A stretch of 64,000 nt of DNA from Bacteroidota bacterium (GTDB lineage: Bacteria > Bacteroidota > Bacteroidia > Flavobacteriales > Flavobacteriaceae): the NCBI GenBank assembly GCA_027621505.1, contig JAQCBK010000003.1, forward strand, positions 21,204 through 85,203, given 5' to 3'. The position numbers and the translations under genes were made by a program. Shown here in pieces: positions 62,080 to 64,000 of the stretch. Below the pieces are notes generated by a model, which did not search any database, was not told the origin of the DNA, and saw nothing but the letters and a program-made list of their open reading frames with translations. Positions within the stretch are counted from its first letter, which is position 1. The number at the start of each line of letters is the position of its first letter.

Positions 62080-64000
62080 ATGAAAGGAAAAGAAAATAAA
62101 ACAAAGTTCAATCCCTACTGGATTTATGGGGTTATCATCACGGTTCTGCTTGGAATGAGTATGTTTGGTGGTGAGAGTAATTGGCAATCTGTTGGCAAAA
62201 CAAACATTTCTGATTTTGAACGCTTTCTCAATGAAGGGGATGTAGAGGAGATCGTTGTCATCAATCAAAAGTTAGCCAAAGTAACCCTCAATAATAATGG
62301 TTTAGAAAAGAGTGTCCATCAAAAAGTTAAGTCAAAAAACATTATTGGCCAAGAAAATATCGCTGGACCCCATTATGAATTTGAGGTAGGAAATTTGGAG
62401 CTCTTCCAACGAAAACTGGAAATTGCTAAAGAAAAAGGAATCGAATTCAAATACGAATTCATGACCGTAGAAAACCGATGGATGGATGTCATTCTTGGTT
62501 TTCTTCCCATCATCATCATTATTGGGGTATGGATCTTCTTGATGAGAAGAATGTCTGGTGGAGGCGCTGGAGGTGCGGGTGGACAAATATTCAACATAGG
62601 AAAGTCCAAAGCCAAACTATTCGATCAGAACACCGAAGTAAAAACAACATTTAAAGATGTTGCGGGCCTTGAGGGGGCCAAGGAAGAAATTCAAGAAATC
62701 GTCGATTTCCTAAAAAATCCAAAAAAGTATACTGTTTTGGGTGGAAAAATCCCAAAAGGTGCATTGCTTGTGGGCGCTCCAGGAACTGGCAAAACCCTAT
62801 TGGCCAAGGCTGTAGCGGGAGAGGCCAAAGTTCCTTTTTTCTCCTTGTCTGGATCTGATTTTGTAGAAATGTTTGTTGGGGTCGGAGCCTCTAGGGTAAG
62901 GGATCTTTTCAAACAGGCCAAAGATAAATCTCCAGCCATTATTTTTATCGACGAGATCGACGCCATTGGCCGCGCCAGAGGAAAGAACAACTTTACTGGT
63001 TCTAACGATGAAAGAGAAAACACCCTCAATCAACTATTGACCGAAATGGACGGTTTTGGCACCGACACCAATGTGATTGTATTGGCCGCGACCAACCGGG
63101 CAGATATTTTGGATAAAGCTTTGATGCGCGCCGGGCGATTTGACCGTCAAATCTATGTTGATCTTCCCGACTTGAATGAGCGGCGTGAAATTTTCAAGGT
63201 TCACCTCAAGCCACTAAAAGTTGTAAAAAGCTTAGACATAGAATTTCTTGCCAAGCAAACGCCTGGATTTTCGGGGGCTGACATTGCCAATGTTTGTAAT
63301 GAAGCTGCCCTTATTGCAGCGAGAAAGAACAGAAAATCTGTTGGAAAACAAGACTTCCTCGATGCAGTTGACCGCATCGTTGGTGGGCTGGAAAAGAAAA
63401 ATAAGATCGTTACCGACGATGAAAAAAAAACCATTGCCTTTCACGAGGCAGGTCACGCTACTGTAAGCTGGTTGCTTGAGCATGCGGCACCATTGGTTAA
63501 AGTGACTATTGTACCCAGAGGTCAATCCCTTGGAGCGGCATGGTATTTACCAGAAGAACGCATGATCGTTCGAACAGAACAAATGTTAGACGAAATGTGT
63601 GCCACTTTGGGGGGAAGAGCTGCAGAAAAGATCATCTTCAACAAAATCTCCACAGGAGCCCTCACTGACTTGGAAAAAGTAACCCGTCAGGCAAGGGCCA
63701 TGGTTTCGGTTTATGGACTCAATGAAACCCTTGGGAATATCACCTATTACGATTCCTCGGGTCGGATGGAAAACAGTTTTACCAAACCCTATTCTGAAAA
63801 AACAGCCCAAATCATAGACAAAGAAATTTCTGACATCATCGAGTTGCAATACAAAAGGGCTTGTGATCTTTTGAAAAAGAACAAAAATAAACTCAAGCAA
63901 CTTGCGGAGCGCTTACTGGAAAAGGAAGTCATTTTTAAAGATGACCTTCAAAACATCCTCGGGGAAAGACCCCATATTGTAAAAGCAAAAAATAAAAAAG
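62080..64000 (+). CDS. ftsH: ATP-dependent zinc metalloprotease FtsH (3' end cut by window)
   Basis: Membrane-bound AAA+ protease that removes damaged or regulatory proteins. The visible 640 residues cover two membrane segments (about 13-29 and 135-155) around a periplasmic part, the AAA+ module (Walker A GAPGTGKT 232-239, Walker B IFIDEIDA, second region of homology with the Arg finger in RAGRFDR) and the peptidase domain (HEAGH 455-459, third ligand Asp530). A Gly-rich linker follows the second helix. The sequence is close to complete, and the stop lies beyond the edge. Confidence 0.96.
   Translation, partial: MKGKENKTKFNPYWIYGVIITVLLGMSMFGGESNWQSVGKTNISDFERFLNEGDVEEIVVINQKLAKVTLNNNGLEKSVHQKVKSKNIIGQENIAGPHYEFEVGNLELFQRKLEIAKEKGIEFKYEFMTVENRWMDVILGFLPIIIIIGVWIFLMRRMSGGGAGGAGGQIFNIGKSKAKLFDQNTEVKTTFKDVAGLEGAKEEIQEIVDFLKNPKKYTVLGGKIPKGALLVGAPGTGKTLLAKAVAGEAKVPFFSLSGSDFVEMFVGVGASRVRDLFKQAKDKSPAIIFIDEIDAIGRARGKNNFTGSNDERENTLNQLLTEMDGFGTDTNVIVLAATNRADILDKALMRAGRFDRQIYVDLPDLNERREIFKVHLKPLKVVKSLDIEFLAKQTPGFSGADIANVCNEAALIAARKNRKSVGKQDFLDAVDRIVGGLEKKNKIVTDDEKKTIAFHEAGHATVSWLLEHAAPLVKVTIVPRGQSLGAAWYLPEERMIVRTEQMLDEMCATLGGRAAEKIIFNKISTGALTDLEKVTRQARAMVSVYGLNETLGNITYYDSSGRMENSFTKPYSEKTAQIIDKEISDIIELQYKRACDLLKKNKNKLKQLAERLLEKEVIFKDDLQNILGERPHIVKAKNKK

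Noticed and set aside
1..64000. CRISPR array, insertion sequence, prophage or defence island
   Set aside because: No regularly spaced repeats, transposase or integrase motifs, or phage-type genes were seen; all long frames are housekeeping or envelope genes.

Overview
This is a dense chromosomal stretch from a member of the Bacteroidota, almost certainly a flavobacterium (class Flavobacteriia, probably family Flavobacteriaceae; genus not determined). The evidence is the gliding/type IX secretion genes gldB, gldC, gldJ and porV, a flavobacterial mraZ-rsmH-ftsL-PBP-murE cell-wall cluster, Bacteroidota-type promoters (TAnnTTTG at -7), and the general lack of strong Shine-Dalgarno sequences. I count 64 protein genes (murE and ftsH cut by the window edges), one tRNA and no rRNA, CRISPR array, insertion sequence or prophage. 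Almost everything is housekeeping.

Layout. 1-4.8 kb (minus): murE, PBP/ftsI, ftsL, rsmH and mraZ, read from a promoter overlain by tandem MraZ-type boxes. 5-9.2 kb: alpha/beta hydrolase and engB (plus), gldC-gldB (minus), nadE and a LuxR-type regulator (plus). 9.2-22.7 kb: a long minus-strand run (adk, obg, TPR protein, mpl, radC, a NodB-like protein, HAD phosphatase, MazG-like, aroA, queA, rlmN, polyprenyl synthase, dnaG). 22.7-26.4 kb: purK-purE and an M3 peptidase (plus). 26.5-30 kb: aconitase, rhodanese and a UbiA-like membrane protein (minus). 30-35.8 kb: gcvP, a KAS III-like enzyme and an MlaEF-type ABC transporter (plus). 35.8-42.1 kb: manC, SprT-like, SDR, pdhC, pdhA, porV (minus). 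42.3-45.3 kb: gldJ and murF (plus). 45.3-47.2 kb: acs (minus). 47.6-49.0 kb is the only gene-poor part, holding tRNA-Val and an orphan terminator. 49-50.9 kb: two tiny membrane/exported proteins, a flavin reductase and an O-methyltransferase. 50.9-54.8 kb: tatA and an M1 peptidase/DUF6702/carboxypeptidase-regulatory-domain trio (minus). 55-61.6 kb: M15 peptidase, yaaA, rluD, a PASTA-only protein, ddl, coaD, a Nudix hydrolase, pyrE, birA. 61.7 kb to the end: rsfS and ftsH.

How it fits together. Cell-wall synthesis is heavily represented (murE, murF, ddl, mpl, PBP, ftsL, mraZ, M15 peptidase, PASTA protein). Envelope, secretion and motility are covered by gldB/C/J, porV, tatA and MlaEF. Central metabolism is covered by PDH E1-alpha/E2, aconitase, glycine decarboxylase and acetyl-CoA synthetase. 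Ribosome and tRNA work is covered by engB, obg, rlmN, rluD, rsfS and queA. The genome is very compact: five convergent gene pairs share their stop codons in an exact four-base overlap.

I found no obviously new multi-gene system. The best leads are a receiver domain with Glu in place of the phospho-acceptor Asp, a DnaG without its zinc ligands, a NodB-like protein that seems to have lost its metal ligands, apparently leaderless pyrE and mlaE transcripts, a phased MraZ-type operator array, a C7 tract inside the queA promoter spacer, a terminator whose U-run abuts the murF start, the absence of porU between porV and gldJ, and an orphan terminator in the gene-poor segment.
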